Below are positions 63,701 through 64,000 of a stretch of DNA of 64,000 nt, in pieces. The DNA lies in the NCBI RefSeq assembly GCF_047496725.1, contig NC_132972.1, forward strand, positions 14,585,001-14,649,000, given 5' to 3'. This DNA is from Anoplolepis gracilipes. Its lineage: Eukaryota; Arthropoda; Insecta; Hymenoptera; Formicidae. The translations under genes and the position numbers were made by a program. The notes beneath the pieces are model-generated. The model did no database searches. It saw only the letters and a list, made by a program, of their open reading frames with translations, and had not been told where the DNA came from. Position 1 is the first letter of the stretch. Every line of letters starts with the position of its first letter.

Positions 63701-63825
63701 CGGAAAACAAAACACTACGAGATTATCTGCAAAAAATCCAAGAGGTGCAAATGACAAATTGGTTTACACTACGAGAGAAATTATTTTATAATATATGTGT
63801 TGTACAAAATTTAAAAAAAATGTAA
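60799..63825 (+). CDS. WDR36: WDR36 / UTP21 small-subunit processome protein
   Basis: Three exons (60799-62332, 62401-62678, 62965-63825) encode 890 residues, near the 895-950 of other family members. WDR36/UTP21 is a nucleolar UtpB-complex protein required for 18S rRNA maturation. It starts MVQSRIFARNRALGYVSNHI. Two consecutive beta-propellers of WD40 repeats follow (for example GHEGRVTDACFNPD with ASMDCTIRTWDI near the end of the second). The C-terminal Utp21 domain occupies roughly residues 690-890, including SRWQNLLDIDIIKRRNK and APFFLPTIPSLELRFDF. Start and stop are complete, and a poly(A) signal lies 66 bases after the stop. Codon use is GC-richer than in the DDX20 tail. Confidence 0.95.
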
Positions 63826-64000
63826 CATAGCATATGAATTATCCGTATATCACACGTGTAAATATTTTTAATAACTAAATAATTCAATACAATAAACCGA
63901 AATTTTATATATATATATATTTGAAATTTTTGTATCTTTATATAATACATACAACTCTTTTCAAAATTGAGGCTTATTAATAATAAAATATTTGTTTGTT
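63826..64000. terminator. WDR36 3' flank with poly(A) signal
   Basis: AATAAA at 63891-63896, 66 bases beyond the WDR36 stop codon, is the probable polyadenylation signal. A TA run follows at about 63907-63920, then the window ends. Confidence 0.65.

Overview
This window looks like nuclear DNA of an arthropod, most probably a hymenopteran insect (an ant would fit). That placement is inference: the DNA is strongly AT-rich, the genes have short GT-AG introns, small inverted-repeat elements and microsatellites are abundant, and the proteins read as insect orthologues of conserved eukaryotic genes. There is no sign of operons, a viral genome or a bacterial insert.

Seven protein genes can be modelled. 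From left to right they are: a UPF0489 (C5orf22-like) gene on the minus strand, with only its first three coding exons found (16920-18883); a DDX20/Gemin3 DEAD-box helicase on the minus strand (20190-25007, six exons, 1344 residues); a WBP11 splicing factor on the plus strand (26243-28605, seven exons, 563 residues), divergent from DDX20; a glutamine-rich protein with two dsRNA-binding domains on the plus strand (29725-36321, six exons, 495 residues); IFT22/RABL5 on the plus strand (38671-39590, four exons, 190 residues); bifunctional CoA synthase COASY on the minus strand (39831-42034, five exons, 526 residues), tail to tail with IFT22; and WDR36/UTP21 on the plus strand (60799-63825, three exons, 890 residues). 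In the six complete models every junction has GT/AG and the summed exon lengths are multiples of three. The three UPF0489 junctions also keep frame.

The genes are functionally independent housekeeping genes: snRNP assembly, splicing, dsRNA binding, ciliary transport, CoA synthesis and ribosome biogenesis. Two arrangements matter locally. DDX20 and WBP11 share a 1.2 kb divergent upstream region carrying a DRE-type motif and a MITE. IFT22 and COASY are separated by only 240 bp and their 3' ends probably overlap.

The rest is gene-poor: 1-16.9 kb, and 42.0-60.8 kb. These stretches are rich in foldback/MITE-like elements, several with readable target-site duplications, in long palindromes (a perfect 64-bp-arm hairpin at 56264-56404 and a perfect 182-bp palindrome at 58776-58957), and in microsatellites, including an uninterrupted 203-unit TG tract at 47495-47900. 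The least explained structure is a 1.3-1.5 kb block present twice in direct orientation (about 45.72-47.24 kb and 53.58-54.81 kb). It keeps splice-site-like signals, a TATA box and partly frame-preserving indels on the minus strand, so it may be an unrecognised duplicated transcription unit.
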